This document shows positions 8,745 through 20,394 of a DNA stretch of 64,000 bases, piece after piece. The stretch is from assembly GCF_000738735.6 (NCBI RefSeq), contig NC_046350.1:2108001-2172000 (forward strand). The letters are read 5' to 3'. Numbering within the stretch: position 1 is the first letter of the stretch; every line of letters begins with the position of its first letter. The notes beneath the pieces are model-generated. The model saw nothing but the letters and a program-made list of their open reading frames with translations. It was not told where the DNA came from and searched no databases. Position numbers and translations under genes: made by a program. Source of the DNA: Corvus cornix cornix (lineage: Eukaryota > Chordata > Aves > Passeriformes > Corvidae).

Positions 8745-11586
8745 TAAACTTCTTAGATTCCACAAGTCTCTTCATGCCTCAACCTAGGAAAATATCTTTT
8801 TAGGATATTTAATATTCAGGTTATGGGTAGTCAATCAGGGGCAGCCATTAACAATGATAAACAAGGCTCATCAGAACCTCATTCCAGCTGTTAGTTGGAA
8901 CATGGAATATACAAACCTTATACAAGCTTGTACCATGCTGCAAGCCCTTATCTTTAACTCTGTCAGTAAAGAACAGTTCTTCGAATGGACATCCTGGTTT
9001 GTTCCAGTTGTTTAAAATACATCTGTATGAAGAGAAACTGTGTGTTAGCAGGTGTGTGTGGTATGAGAATAAAACCCAGCTGACTTTAGTGGGTTGTGAG
9101 CCACTGTTTTGGTTGACAATAAATAAATATGATGCAGCCTCGAATGTGGTCACTGTCACTGTGGGCACAACAAACATGGTTCCATGGCCAAGCAGTTCCA
9201 ACATCACCCATGTTTCTCAGCACACAGGCAGGACTGGAGCCCCTTTCTGCCCCAGCTTTAGCAATGGACTACTGGGTAATGTTTCACTCACATAACTTGA
9301 AAGACAGTTCCATCAGCCAGGGAGGGGAGTGCTGGTGAGACAAACAAATATGATTGCATCACAAAAAGATGGGTAAGATTGTGGAAAATTGGACCCAAAT
9401 ACTCTACTACAGCTCTCATTGGAAACTGGCTGTAGAAGAGGAAAAGGGAAAGATCAGGAGAGAAGGAAGGGGAAGATGAGGAAGGTCAGGGCAGGAACAG
9501 AGCAGGTCAGAACCTGTGCTGTCGGGGTAGTACAGGGCTGTAGCTGTCAGCTGGAGTCCAGCCTCAGCTCATGAGAGTAATAAAAGGGAGAAGAATAAGC
9601 ATCTTTCTTGGCCTGTATTAATTCATTCTGTTTATGACCTGCCCTTCCTCTCCTTAAGCTAGGGCAGAAGCAATGCTGGAGCACAGGTTGCACTGAGTGG
9701 TTCACACTGTATATAACATTGGCCAATTAAAATGGCACTTACAGCAGTCACTTGAGGCTGCTGTACCATTTACACACAACTGTTATAGCAATATAGACAA
9801 TAACATACACCAACATCATGCAAGAGAGACTTCGCTAATCCTTTCAGAATTTAATACTTATTATGACTTGTATCAGAGGATCTTTAATAATCTGGATATT
9901 GGTCTCATTTGCTTGTAGAAACACGAGCATCTTTGCTAGTAGAGCTGGCTCTATAGATTTCATGCCCTGCTTAAAAGCTCAGCAAAATTTTGTCATTAGA
10001 CTTTTAACTTTGTCAAAACATGCCAGTTAGGTTCAATATTAGAGCTGTTCAAGCAGATCCTCCTGACTCTGCTAGAATTGCTTCCTTTAGATTTTTTTCC
10101 TGGAACCAAATGCCAGACCGTGTTGCAGTCTGCTGCAGCAGAAATAGAACAAAGGGGGGAAAATGGTTCATTCATACTTTTCAGATGCTAGTTCCCATGG
10201 CAGGTGAAGATATTTAACTAAATTAACCAAACCACAGATAATTTTTCAATTTCAATTCAAGTGCTATGCAGTGTCTTTTATTTGCACTAAGGAACCAATC
10301 TAAAATTTTACACTGGCTGATTTTACCAGTGACTTTACCAGCTGAGGCAAAGAACATAGACCAGACTTCTTCCCCAAAAAAACCACTTGTGTAGATTAAG
10401 AAAGGAGCACTGGGACAGAGCTGCTGTGATTACTGGGCTGCCTCAGCAATGCTGAGTGTTTGTATATCTCTCACATTTATAAACTCAGCAGCATCTCATA
10501 CAGAACAGCTTCATCTGCTTCCCAGCTCACAGATCAGACACTAAGGAGAACCACGATGGGGAAATTTGAGGTAAGGAGCAGAAAATTCCAGTGTGGGGCT
10601 GTGTGTGCCAGCATTCCAGGCAGTGATGATCTGTGACTAATAAATCCTGTTTTATATATCCTTAAACATCTGTATATGTAAAGGAAGGCACTGCAGCTCT
10701 ATGGCTGTGCACAGACCCCAGAGCTCCCCTGTAGTTTGGATTCCAGTGGGAATCCTTCCCGAGACAGGCAACCAGCACACGCTGCTTGGGACTCCCTGGA
10801 TGTTTCCCAGTCTGTGCCTTGGGGCGACCAGGGCACATGAAGAAAACCAGTGTGTTACTCCCACCTGGGACTGGGTATTGTGTCTTCAGGGCATTCTCTG
10901 GGCTCTAATAGCAGCTTGCTGGTAAAATAGGATTATTTTAATCAGCACACCTCCAATTCATATAAACAAACTGCACTTAAATAAGGCCCAGATCTTTTAC
11001 AATACTTTTCCCACAAACATTATCTGCTAGAACGTCCCTTCCACCGAGGTGCCTCTGCACCCCCAAGTATTGTTGTCATTCTCTGTAGACAGGCAGCTGG
11101 AAGGTTGGATATGCAATGCTGCTGCACAAAACCCTTAGGCAGCACAAGGCAATCAGCTTTTCATTTTCAGCCTTCTTAAATGTGTCTGCAAATCCATGAT
11201 GCAAATGTTTGAAATCAGACTGATCAGATCTCATGACATACAGATGCAGTTGCTTAAGTTAAGTGGAAATTTATTTGAAATGCAAATGCCCTTATTTTCA
11301 GAGATTAATTTATAAGTAACACAAAGACTGACAAAGGTGTGTGATATCAGTGGCACTACAGTCTGACTCAAAAGCACACTAAGCCATCTGAATGCTGTGC
11401 ACAACAGTAGCATGTGCATTCTCATTTCAGGGCCTGCCACTGCAGCACTTTTCATCCATCACAAGGAAGCAAGAAGCCAAAATTTAGTGTCAGAGTACAC
11501 TGAGAACTGCAGTGGACACGGCTACAATGTGTGCTGCCTCCCCTCTGCAGCTGGAGTGCAAGTTGGCCTGGATTCCTCAGCAATCA
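8745..11586. other. 3' flank of AADACL copy 2 (block A)
   Basis: No coding signal. Candidate polyadenylation signals follow the stop codon: AATAAA at about 9068-9073 and again at about 9118-9128 (AATAAATAAA). Another lies near 10639. The short open frames here are chance frames and recur identically in block B. Confidence 0.5.
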
Positions 11587-11740
11587 CTCCATCTCTTCCT
11601 TCACATCCACCTCCATCTCTTCCTCCATCTCCTCCTTCACATCCACCTCCACCTCTTCCTCTCCACTCTCTCCTCCCTCCACTTCCATCTCCTCCTCTAT
11701 ATCAGTCTTTAGATCCACCTCCATCTCTTTCTCTTTGTCT
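11587..11740. repeat. Degenerate CT-rich low-complexity tract at the end of block A
   Basis: Repeats built from CCATCTCTTCC, CACATCCACCTCC and similar words. It starts exactly where homology between blocks A and B ends. On the minus strand it reads as a Glu/Met/Val/Asp-rich frame (words such as EEMEVDVKEE), which I take as a by-product of the repeat. Confidence 0.75.
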
Positions 11741-12084
11741 CTGGAAACCTGCAGATGTCGCAAGACCTCGGAGTGGCATCCCTGTCCCACAGCATCCCCA
11801 CAGAGGCACTTAGCTGGTGTCCATTTGCATGGAATGGCACCTTACCTTCCTGGGGACCAATGTGAGCATCTTGCAGGGATGAATGGCAAAATCCAGGCAC
11901 GAGAGACCTTTCCGAAGTCTTGGGAGTAGCGGAGCAGGGGCCAAGCAGGGTGACAGGTGTGTAGGCACAAGGGCGAATGGTTGTGTTGTCCTCTTTGCTG
12001 GATGCTGGGAGCTCCAGTGTGAATGCAGACCGTGACATCACAATTGACAGGAGTCCAGGGTCACCGTGGAGTGGACAACGGGGA
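11741..12084. other. Unassigned sequence between block A and the gap
   Basis: About 340 bp of non-repetitive, moderately GC-rich sequence with no recognisable family. It has no counterpart after block B. I see no supported exon. Confidence 0.4.
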
Positions 12085-12264
12085 TCATAGAATGTTGCAA
12101 TCCCTGAGTGGTCTGGCTTGGAAGGGACGCTAAAGATCATCTTGTTGCAACTTGAGCAATCTTCTAGCAGAGCACGTTGCTCAGAGTCCTGTTGCCACCT
12201 GGCCTTGGATGTTCGCAGCGATGGGGCATGCACATCCTCTGTGCACAGCCTGGGCCAGTGCCTC
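12085..12264 (-). mobile_element. CR1 LINE 3'-end fragment cut by the assembly gap
   Basis: ATCATAGAATGTTGCAATCC, then TGGCTTGGAAGGGACGCTAA and AGATCATC, is the reverse of a CR1 3' terminus. The element continues to the last base before the Ns, so a repeat probably caused the break in the assembly. Confidence 0.75.
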
Positions 12265-12624
12265 NNNNNNNNNNNNNNNNNNNNNNNNNNNNNNNNNNNN
12301 NNNNNNNNNNNNNNNNNNNNNNNNNNNNNNNNNNNNNNNNNNNNNNNNNNNNNNNNNNNNNNNNNNNNNNNNNNNNNNNNNNNNNNNNNNNNNNNNNNNN
12401 NNNNNNNNNNNNNNNNNNNNNNNNNNNNNNNNNNNNNNNNNNNNNNNNNNNNNNNNNNNNNNNNNNNNNNNNNNNNNNNNNNNNNNNNNNNNNNNNNNNN
12501 NNNNNNNNNNNNNNNNNNNNNNNNNNNNNNNNNNNNNNNNNNNNNNNNNNNNNNNNNNNNNNNNNNNNNNNNNNNNNNNNNNNNNNNNNNNNNNNNNNNN
12601 NNNNNNNNNNNNNNNNNNNNNNNN
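12265..12624. other. Assembly gap of 360 Ns
   Basis: An uninterrupted run of N. Block B begins at the very next base, at a point internal to block A's homologous sequence, so the true left edge of block B is not visible. Confidence 1.
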
Positions 12625-13237
12625 CAAAGCATGACTTTATTTAGCTAAAAAGTACGAGCTAGGTAGATAGTGAGCTGGAGGGAAGAGATAGAGGAAAACT
12701 CTGGAGAAACAGGCAGAGATCAAGATCTCAGTGAGGAGATTGAGCAAATATTCCATGGCTACAAAAGTAGCAGTGCAAGGCCAGAGTTGATGGGGGACAC
12801 CCTGCTGGAGGCAAGTAAGGGCTGCTCTGATTTTGAAATAATTGTAGGTCTACAAAGTCCTTTTAATTTTGGAATGTCTCCACTATGCCCACTGAGGGCA
12901 GGATACACTGTTGAGAGGAAATGCTCACACCAGGTTTCTGAAAGATAGAAAGGATCAGTGAACTGGACTCTTGGTTTGTGTGTACTGAAAGGTACAGCTT
13001 AAAGAGAGAGAGAGAATATGAAGCAAAATGTTCTTCCAAAGGGTGTTCCCCAGTATTAACTTTTGCAGAATCTGTGCTGTGTTTGTGTGCTACAATCTGT
13101 CAATTTGTGCTGTCTGCACGGCTTGAGTTTTATTTACAGGATGAGACAGTGTATTCCCTGACATGATGCTTCATTACACCCTGCTGATGAAAGCAAGGAA
13201 GAACAGCACACTCAGAACAGCCAGACTGAGGACATGG

Positions 13238-13506
13238 AAATGACAGAATTTCTAGGGTTGGGAGTGACCTCTGGAGATCATCCAGTGCAATCACCTGCCA
13301 AGGCAGAGTCACCTGGAGCAGGTGATGCAGGAACACATCCAGGTGTGCTTGGAATGTCACCAGAGAGGGAAACTCCACACCCTCCCTGGGCACTGTCCCA
13401 GTGCTCTGCCACCCTCAATGCAAAGAAGTTCTTCCGCATGTTGAGGTGAAACCTGCGTTTTAGTTTATGCCCATTGCTCCTCGTCCTAAGGAAATCCTCA
13501 GGAAAA
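13238..13506 (-). mobile_element. CR1 LINE 3'-end fragment (block B)
   Basis: Same CR1 fragment as at 4427-4695, in the same position relative to the gene. It was therefore inserted before the duplication, or is the same locus represented twice. Confidence 0.8.
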
Positions 13507-13975
13507 AAGGAAAAAAATCCTACTGGGGGGCTGAGAAAAGCAGAACTTTTTACAAAAACGAATGCTGACTTCCCTTAGGTTTCCCTGCGCAAGGGCAGCC
13601 CTTCACTGAGTACGGGCAGCCAGCCCTTCCTTTAGCCTCCCGCGGGCAGCCGCTCGCAGAGAATCGCGGAACTGAGGGCGGAGGGGGAGGCGGTGAGCCT
13701 GCCGGGGGCGCAGGGTCATGGGGGCCGTGCCAGCCCCGGCGCGGCGGGAGGCGGCGCCGGGCCCGTCCGTTCCCCGGTACCGCGCGCAGGTCACGCCGGG
13801 CCTCCTTGAACCGAGATTACCCGGCCGGCGCCTCCGGCCGCTCCGCGCGGCTCCCCCCGGCCGCCCGCACCATGACCCCTGCGCCGGCTTTGCGGAGCGG
13901 CCGCACTCGGCCCGTGACGGGGCCGCGGCTCTGCCGAGCACTGCCGGGGGAGCCCCGCGGGGCCGCGGCCGGGCC

Positions 13976-14137
13976 ATGGCGCTGCTGCCCGCGCTGCTGC
14001 TGCTGCTCCTGCCCCTGGCGGCGCTGGCGGCGGCCGCGGTGCTGCTCGGCCTGCCCGGCTACGACATCCCGCCCGGGGTGAACCAGCCGGCCAAGCTGCG
14101 CCTGGTGCTGACCGTGCTGCTCGGCACCGCCGCGCTG
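13976..14137 (+). CDS. AADACL4: AADACL4-like copy 3 exon 1 (signal anchor)
   Basis: Encodes 54 residues, from the start codon in a GGGCCATGG context through the hydrophobic anchor to GTAAL, followed by donor GTGAGT. It ends in phase 0. The sequence is identical at the protein level to exon 1 of copy 2. Confidence 0.85.
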
Positions 14138-17100
14138 GTGAGTGGCGGTGCGGGGGGCGAGGGGGCGTTTGGGGCACCCGCGGGCTGGGGGGGCAGCGGT
14201 TGCACAAACACGGGGAGCCGGGGCTAGGATCCGCGTGTCCCCGCTGTCTCCATGGGATGCTGGCGGTGCCGCATCACGGGGAGGGCATGCGGAGAGCACC
14301 CGCCGGGCGGGTTCTGCCCCGGGGCAACCCCCGATACGGTCACTGCAAGGGCACCCCCGATCCGGACACTGCCCCCGATATCCCCCAGTCGAGGATGCTG
14401 CCCCCGGCACCGCCGGTCCAAACACTGCCCCGAGCAACCCCCGGTCGAGGATGCTGTCCCGGACACCCTGGTGCGGACACTGCCCTGGGCACCCCCGGCC
14501 GGGCTGCTGCGGGGAGCACTGCCCATGTCGCGGGCAAATCCCGTTCCCGGTTCAGGAGCGTGCTGGGGCGTGTTAGCGGAGACTGCGACGGCTGATGGCA
14601 GCCCCGAATTCGGGGCTGGGCTGGTGTTCTGCCTGATAACTGCCCGCAGCTTCAGGCGAAATCACCTTGCACAAGGAAAGCTGCAGCCCTTCAGCTGCTC
14701 CTGCCACGGCTGACATTTATGGCACACAATCCGGTTAGGGCTGCTTTATTTAATCCCTGGACTCCCTCTGGCAGGGTTGCATAAACGGCATTAGAGCCCT
14801 CCTCAGCTCTGCCTCTGTTACTTACTGTCTTTGAATTTCTTAAAATCTTCAGCTTTGTCACTCCTTTAGCCCCAAACATCACTCCTGCTATCACACAGAC
14901 TTTGTTTTCCTCCACACAGATTCTTAAACCATTTACGTCCTCTTTAAATTAAATTTACTGACAATGCTGCCCAGCAATCCTGAACCCCACTAGCAGGTGA
15001 CAAGACAGACTCACTGGGCATTAAAAAGAGGGATCTTGTTCAGCCAGTGAATGGTAACTGATTCCCAGCTTCTTGTTTGTTCACTTATTACATCAGATTT
15101 ATATTCTAGCTTGCAAGAACATTGGGAAAGGAAGCAACTTCATTTTGCTCAGTAGATCTGTTGTGCAAATAAAATACAGTAACTAACTTGCACAACCCAG
15201 TGTGGCACTTTAGATTTGCAAATTCACTGAGTTTTATGGTCTAATTCATGAACATTAGTTTCAGCAATGAAGAACTGTTTCTACATACTGTATTTAGTTG
15301 TTGTCATCAAGTATAAATGAAACAAGAATGACACAAATATGTGCAGGACAATGCTGATGATTAAAATATGTACTCCAAGACGACCAGTTTGGCTGATCTT
15401 TATAAAATTTCTGATGTGACGTTACAATGACATTGGATTTGAGTAGCGCAAGTAAATTTTTCTACAGACTATAGGATGTGAGAACTTGGGAAAATTGTTT
15501 CATTTCCAAATCAGAGTTCTGTGTTTCTTTAAAATTTCCCCCAAATAAAGTTTGATGTAAGTACGACACAGGATTTTTATACCCTGGCTAACTCCAGACT
15601 TTTAAACATGCCTTAATGTCTTTTACCTTTAACAGGGAAGGATTTTGGAGAAGACTGGGCTTTGCAGCCAAATCACTTTTGGCCGATATGTGCGACAGGG
15701 ACGGAAACTAGGGCTGGATCCAAAGCTCTTTATCCAGGATCTGCAGTTTAACGAAGTACCTGTGAGGGTTTATCAGCCTAAAGCTACCTCTGATGGGCCA
15801 AGGAGAGGCATCCTCTTCTTTCATGGAGGAGGCTGGGTATTCGGAAGCCTTGGTAAGATACTTCCTGAAGGAACTGTAGTAGTGTAGAAAGAATATTCTC
15901 ATCTTTTTAGAAAATTGAAATAAGATGAGGTTTCAGCATGTGATTTGGGATGAAGTCTGAAGCCTTTCTGGAATGGACATTGCTCAGGCTGTCCCAAAGC
16001 TGAGGGCAATAGCAAAGCACTAACAACATTTCTTTTGCAGATACCTATGAAAAGGTGTGTCGCTACCTCTCCAGGGAGAGTGACTCGGTAGTTGTGTCTG
16101 TGCAGTAAGTGAACACTACCCAGTTCTGTTGTTGGGAGGTTATTGTTGCTGTGGGACTACAGCAGAGCAGCGCTGGTTTTGGAGATGTTCTTTTTTGGCA
16201 GAGGAATTTCTATGGGATTCAGTGAAGTCCATAAAGAGACAACTAGTGATAACTGAGATTTTGCAGCCCTTAAATGTTCATGCCCAGAGATAGTCCAAAA
16301 AGATATATATGGAAATATTTGGCACACTAAGGAAGTCTATAAAAGCCAATTAAAAACTTAGGTGAAAAAAAGTCTTCCTTGCACTGAACATATAGACATG
16401 TTGGTGCTCCAAGCAATTGGGAACTATGGGAAAAGAGAGTAATCACGCTGAAATACTCCCATTTTACACATAGGAAGCAGAGGCACAAAATTATTAAATA
16501 ACCTTGTCAGGAGTACAGAGGGAGTTTTCAGCATCAGTAGGAATTATACAAGTCCTTGGTCAGATTGTTAATCAGAGACAATGCTACTTCAGTAAGTTCT
16601 TGTGACTGAACTCACCATTTACAGCTTATCTGCAATCCCAAAATGTTTGGAGGCACTGAAGACCCTAACCTAGAGCCAAACCAATCCAAAATGATAGGGC
16701 TGAAGAACAGCATACGAGACCATTTCCTGATTACTACTACTGATGTTTCCTTCTCTTACACTTGTCTCTGTGTCCCAGGTACCGTTTAGCCCCTGAGCAC
16801 AAATACCCCGCTGCATACGAAGACTGTCTGAACGCCACCCAGCACTTCCTGCAGCACCTGGAGCACTACGGCGTGGATCCTGCCCGGGTCATTGTCTGCG
16901 GGGACAGTGCTGGGGGCAACTTGGCAGCTGCTGTGAGCCAGACCCTGGCAGGCAGGTCAGACTTCCCCAAACTCCGTGCTCAGATCCTGATCTATCCAGG
17001 CCTTCAGGCGCTGGACTTCAATTTGCCATCTTATCAACAAAATCGGGGAGTCCCTCTGTTATTCCGGGAACGTGCTGCTTTCTTTGCTTTGCTGTACCTC

Positions 17101-17553
17101 AATGGGGATGCACTGCACATGCAAGAGGTCTTGGAGGGCTCTCATATTCCTCCAGACCTGAGGCTGAAGTATAGGAAGTGGGTGAGTCCAGACAACATCC
17201 CTGAGGAATTTAAGGTCAGAGGTGTGAAGCCACTTGGGCCCACTGATTTTATAGCTGAAGTTTATGAGACAGTGAAGAGATTCTGTGAGCCCAACCTGTG
17301 CCCACTGTTGGCTGAAGACTCTGTTGTTCACCAGCTGCCAGAATCTTTCATCCTGACCTGCGAGTATGACGTGCTGAGGGACGATGGCTTGTTGTACAAG
17401 AAGAGGCTGGAGGACAACGGGGTTCGAGTGACCTGGTACCACCTCGAGGATGGATTCCATGGAATCATAAGCCTATATGATTATTGTGGCTTTTCATTTC
17501 CATCTGGGAAAAGGGGACTGGACAGCGTTGTTAACTTCCTAAAAAGCTTATAG
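13976..17553 (+). CDS. AADACL4: AADACL4-like membrane serine esterase, copy 3 (intact, 405 aa)
   Basis: Four coding exons, 13976-14137, 15636-15852, 16041-16104 and 16779-17553, join in frame to 1218 bp (405 residues plus TAG), close to the usual family length of about 400. A Leu/Ala-rich N-terminal hydrophobic segment (residues 1-25) acts as signal anchor, consistent with a type II ER-membrane protein with a lumenal alpha/beta-hydrolase domain. HGGGW (117-121) forms the oxyanion hole, YRLAPEH lies at 149-155, the nucleophile Ser191 is in GDSAGG, Asp345 is in YDVLRDDG and His375 is in DGFHG. An NAT sequon starts at residue 166. Family members hydrolyse small acyl esters and amides; the substrate of AADACL4 is not established. 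I chose the ATG at 13976 because it directly precedes the signal anchor. AADACL3 or a bird-specific AADACL4-like paralogue is the main alternative. Confidence 0.88.
14324..14511. repeat. GC-rich minisatellite in intron 1 of copy 3
   Basis: Same array, unit number and A-A-B-A-B-A-B-like order as at 5513-5700. Identical unit number in a sequence class that usually mutates fast argues for very recent common origin of the two blocks. Confidence 0.7.
15636..15852 (+). CDS. AADACL4: AADACL4-like copy 3 exon 2 (oxyanion-hole motif)
   Basis: Follows AACAG and precedes GTAAGA. Reads GRILEKTGLCSQ through LFFHGGGWVFGSL, ending in phase 1. Where copy 2 has an extra T, this copy reads QFNEVPVRVY without interruption. 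Confidence 0.88.
16041..16104 (+). CDS. AADACL4: AADACL4-like copy 3 exon 3
   Basis: A 64-bp exon bounded by TTTGCAG and GTAAGT, encoding TYEKVCRYLSRESDSVVVSV. The split codon at the end joins exon 4 to give QYRLAPEH. Confidence 0.85.
16779..17553 (+). CDS. AADACL4: AADACL4-like copy 3 exon 4 (catalytic triad)
   Basis: Acceptor GTCCCAG, then YRLAPEH, GDSAGG, a conserved FCEP-N-LCPLL cysteine segment, YDVLRDDG and DGFHG, ending with TAG at 17551-17553. All three catalytic residues are in this exon. Confidence 0.92.
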
Positions 17554-20394
17554 TAAACTTCTTAGATTCCACAAGTCTCTTCATGCCTCAACCTAGGAAA
17601 ATATCTTTTTAGGATATTTAATATCAGGTTATGGGTAGTCAATCAGGGGCAGCCATTAACAATGATAAACAAGGCTCATCAGAACCTCATTCCAGCTGTT
17701 AGTTGGAACATGGAATATACAAACCTTATACAAGCTTGTACCATGCTGCAAGCCCTTATCTTTAACTCTGTCAGTAAAGAACAGTTCTTCGAATGGACAT
17801 CCTGGTTTGTTCCAGTTGTTTAAAATACATCTGTATGAAGAGAAACTGTGTGTTAGCAGGTGTGTGTGGTATGAGAATAAAACCCAGCTGACTTTAGTGG
17901 GTTGTGAGCCACTGTTTTGGTTGACAATAAATAAATATGATGCAGCCTCGAATGTGGTCACTGTCACTGTGGGCACAACAAACATGGTTCCATGGCCAAG
18001 CAGTTCCAACATCACCCATGTTTCTCAGCACACAGGCAGGACTGGAGCCCCTTTCTGCCCCAGCTTTAGCAATGGACTACTGGGTAATGTTTCACTCACA
18101 TAACTTGAAAGACAGTTCCATCAGCCAGGGAGGGGAGTGCTGGTGAGACAAACAAATATGATTGCATCACAAAAAGATGGGTAAGATTTGTGGAAAATTG
18201 GACCCAAATACTCTACTACAGCTCTCATTGGAAACTGGCTGTAGAAGAGGAAAAGGGAAAGATCAGGAGAGAAGGAAGGGGAAGATGAGGAAGGTCAGGG
18301 CAGGAACAGAGCAGGTCAGAACCTGTGCTGTTGGGGTAGTACAGGGCTGTAGCTGTCAGCTGGAGTCCAGCCTCAGCTCATGAGAGTAATAAAAGGGAGA
18401 AGAATAAGCATCTTTCTTGGCCTGTATTAATTCATTCTGTTTATGACCTGCCCTTCCTCTCCTTAAGCTAGGGCAGAAGCAATGCTGGAGCACAGGTTGC
18501 ACTGAGTGGTTCACACTGTATATAACATTGGCCAATTAAAAATGGCACTTACAGCAGTCACTTGAGGCTGCTGTACCATTTACACACAACTGTAGAGCAA
18601 TATAGACAATAACATACACCAACATCATGCAAGAGAGACTTCGCTAATCCTTTCAGAATTTAATACTTATTATGACTTGTATCAGAGGATCTTTAATAAT
18701 CTGGATATTGGTCTCATTTGCTTGTAGAAACACGAGCATCTTTGCTAGTAGAGCTGCTCTATAGATTTCATGCCCTGCTTAAAAGCTCAGCAAAATTTTG
18801 TCATTAGACTTTTAACTTTGTCAAAACATGCCAGTTAGGTTCAATATTAGAGCTGTTCAAGCAGATCCTCCTGACTCTGCTAGAATTGCTTCCTTTAGAT
18901 TTTTTTTCCTGGAACCAAATGCCAGACCGTGTTGCAGTCTGCTGCAGCAGAAATAGAACAAAGGGGGGAAAATGGTTCATTCATACTTTTCAGATGCTAG
19001 TTCCCATGGCAGGTGAAGATATTTAACTAAATTAACCAAACCACAGATAATTTTTCAATTTCAATTCAAGTGCTATGCAGTGTCTTTTATTTGCACTAAG
19101 GAACCAATCTAAAATTTTACACTGGCTGATTTTACCAGTTGACTTTACCAGCTGAGGCAAAGAACATAGACCAGACTTCTTCCCCAAAAAAACCACTTGT
19201 GTAGATTAAGAAAGGAGCACTGGGACAGAGCTGCTGTGATTACTGGGCTGCCTCAGCAATGCTGAGTGTTGTATATCTCTCACATTTATAAACTCAGCAG
19301 CATCTCATACAGAACAGCTTCATCTGCTTCCCAGCTCACAGATCAGACACTAAGGAGAACCACGATGGGGAAATTTGAGGTAAGGAGCAGAAAATTCCAG
19401 TGTGGGGCTGTGTGTGCCAGCATTCCAGGCAGTGATGATCTGTGACTAATAAATCCTGTTTTATATATCCTTAAACATCTGTATATGTAAAGGAAGGCAC
19501 TGCAGCTCTATGGCTGTGCACAGACCCCAGAGCTCCCCTGTAGGTTGGATTCCAGTGGGAATCCTTCCCGAGACAGGCAACCAGCACACGCTGCTTGGGA
19601 CTCCCTGGATGTTTCCCAGTCTGTGCCTTGGGGGCGACCAGGGCACATGAAGAAAACCAGTGTGTTACTCCCACCTGGGACTGGGTATTGTGTCTTCAGG
19701 GCATTCTCTGGGCTCTAATAGCAGCTTGCTGGTAAAATAGGATTATTTTAATCAGCACACCTCCAATTCATATAAACAAACTGCACTTAAATAAGGCCCA
19801 GATCTTTTACAATACTTTTCCCACAAACATTATCTGCTAGAACGTCCCTTCCACCGAGGTGCCTCTGCACCCCCAAGTATTGTTGTCATTCTCTGTAGAC
19901 AGGCAGCTGGAAGGTTGGATATGCAATGCTGCTGCACAAAACCCTTAGGCAGCACAAGGCAATCAGCTTTTCATTTTCAGCCTTCTTAAATGTGTCTGCA
20001 AATCCATGATGCAAATGTTGAAATCAGACTGATCAGATCTCATGACATACAGATGCAGTTGCTTAAGTTAAGTGGAAATTTATTTGAAATGCAAATGCCC
20101 TTATTTTCAGAGATTAATTTATAAGTAACACAAAGACTGACAAAGGTGTGTGATATCAGTGGCACTACAGTCTGACTCAAAAGCACACTAAGCCATCTGA
20201 ATGCTGTGCACAACAGTAGCATGTGCATCTCATTTCAGGGCCTGCCACTGCAGCACTTTTCATCCATCACAAGGAAGCAAGAAGCCAAAATTTAGTGTCA
20301 GAGTACACTGAGAACTGCAGTGGACACGGCTACAATGTGTGCTGCCTCCCCTCTGCAGCTGGAGTGCAAGTTGGCCTGGATTCCTCAGCAATCA
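17554..20394. other. 3' flank of AADACL copy 3 (block B)
   Basis: No coding signal. Candidate polyadenylation signals after the stop are AATAAA near 17877 and the AATAAATAAA at about 17927-17936. The remainder matches block A. Confidence 0.5.

Larger units (their letters stand above)
3813..11586. repeat. Tandem block A: 7.8-kb segment carrying AADACL copy 2
   Basis: This segment recurs at 12625-20394, shifted by 8808-8812 bp, with only scattered substitutions and mostly single-base length differences. Identity covers a CR1 fragment, CpG-rich promoter, exons, introns and about 2.8 kb of 3' flank. On the right it stops at CAATCA, after which block A runs into a CT-rich tract and block B into unrelated sequence. 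Positions 3728-4426, ahead of the CR1, hold no gene; the open frame near 3858 starts with GTG and lacks coding character. Confidence 0.95.
13592..14530 (+). promoter_or_regulatory. CpG island over promoter and exon 1, AADACL copy 3
   Basis: Dense CpG-rich stretch equivalent to 4780-5720. Here position 13718 reads ATG where copy 2 has GTG. This ATG is in frame with the main start at 13976 with no stop between them, so an 86-residue N-terminal extension is formally possible if transcription starts upstream. The extension is Pro/Arg/Ala-rich and looks like translated UTR. Confidence 0.6.
12625..20394. repeat. Tandem block B: 7.8-kb segment carrying AADACL copy 3
   Basis: Near-identical partner of 3813-11586. 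Differences are mainly one-base indels in homopolymers plus occasional substitutions, for example T/C near 13452 and CG/CA near 13718. It ends at CAATCA at 20389-20394, after which the sequence is unrelated to the tract following block A. Confidence 0.95.

Noticed and set aside
11584..11790. Acidic Glu/Met/Val-rich minus-strand frame
   Set aside because: It is produced by the CT-rich simple repeat, with no supporting exon structure.
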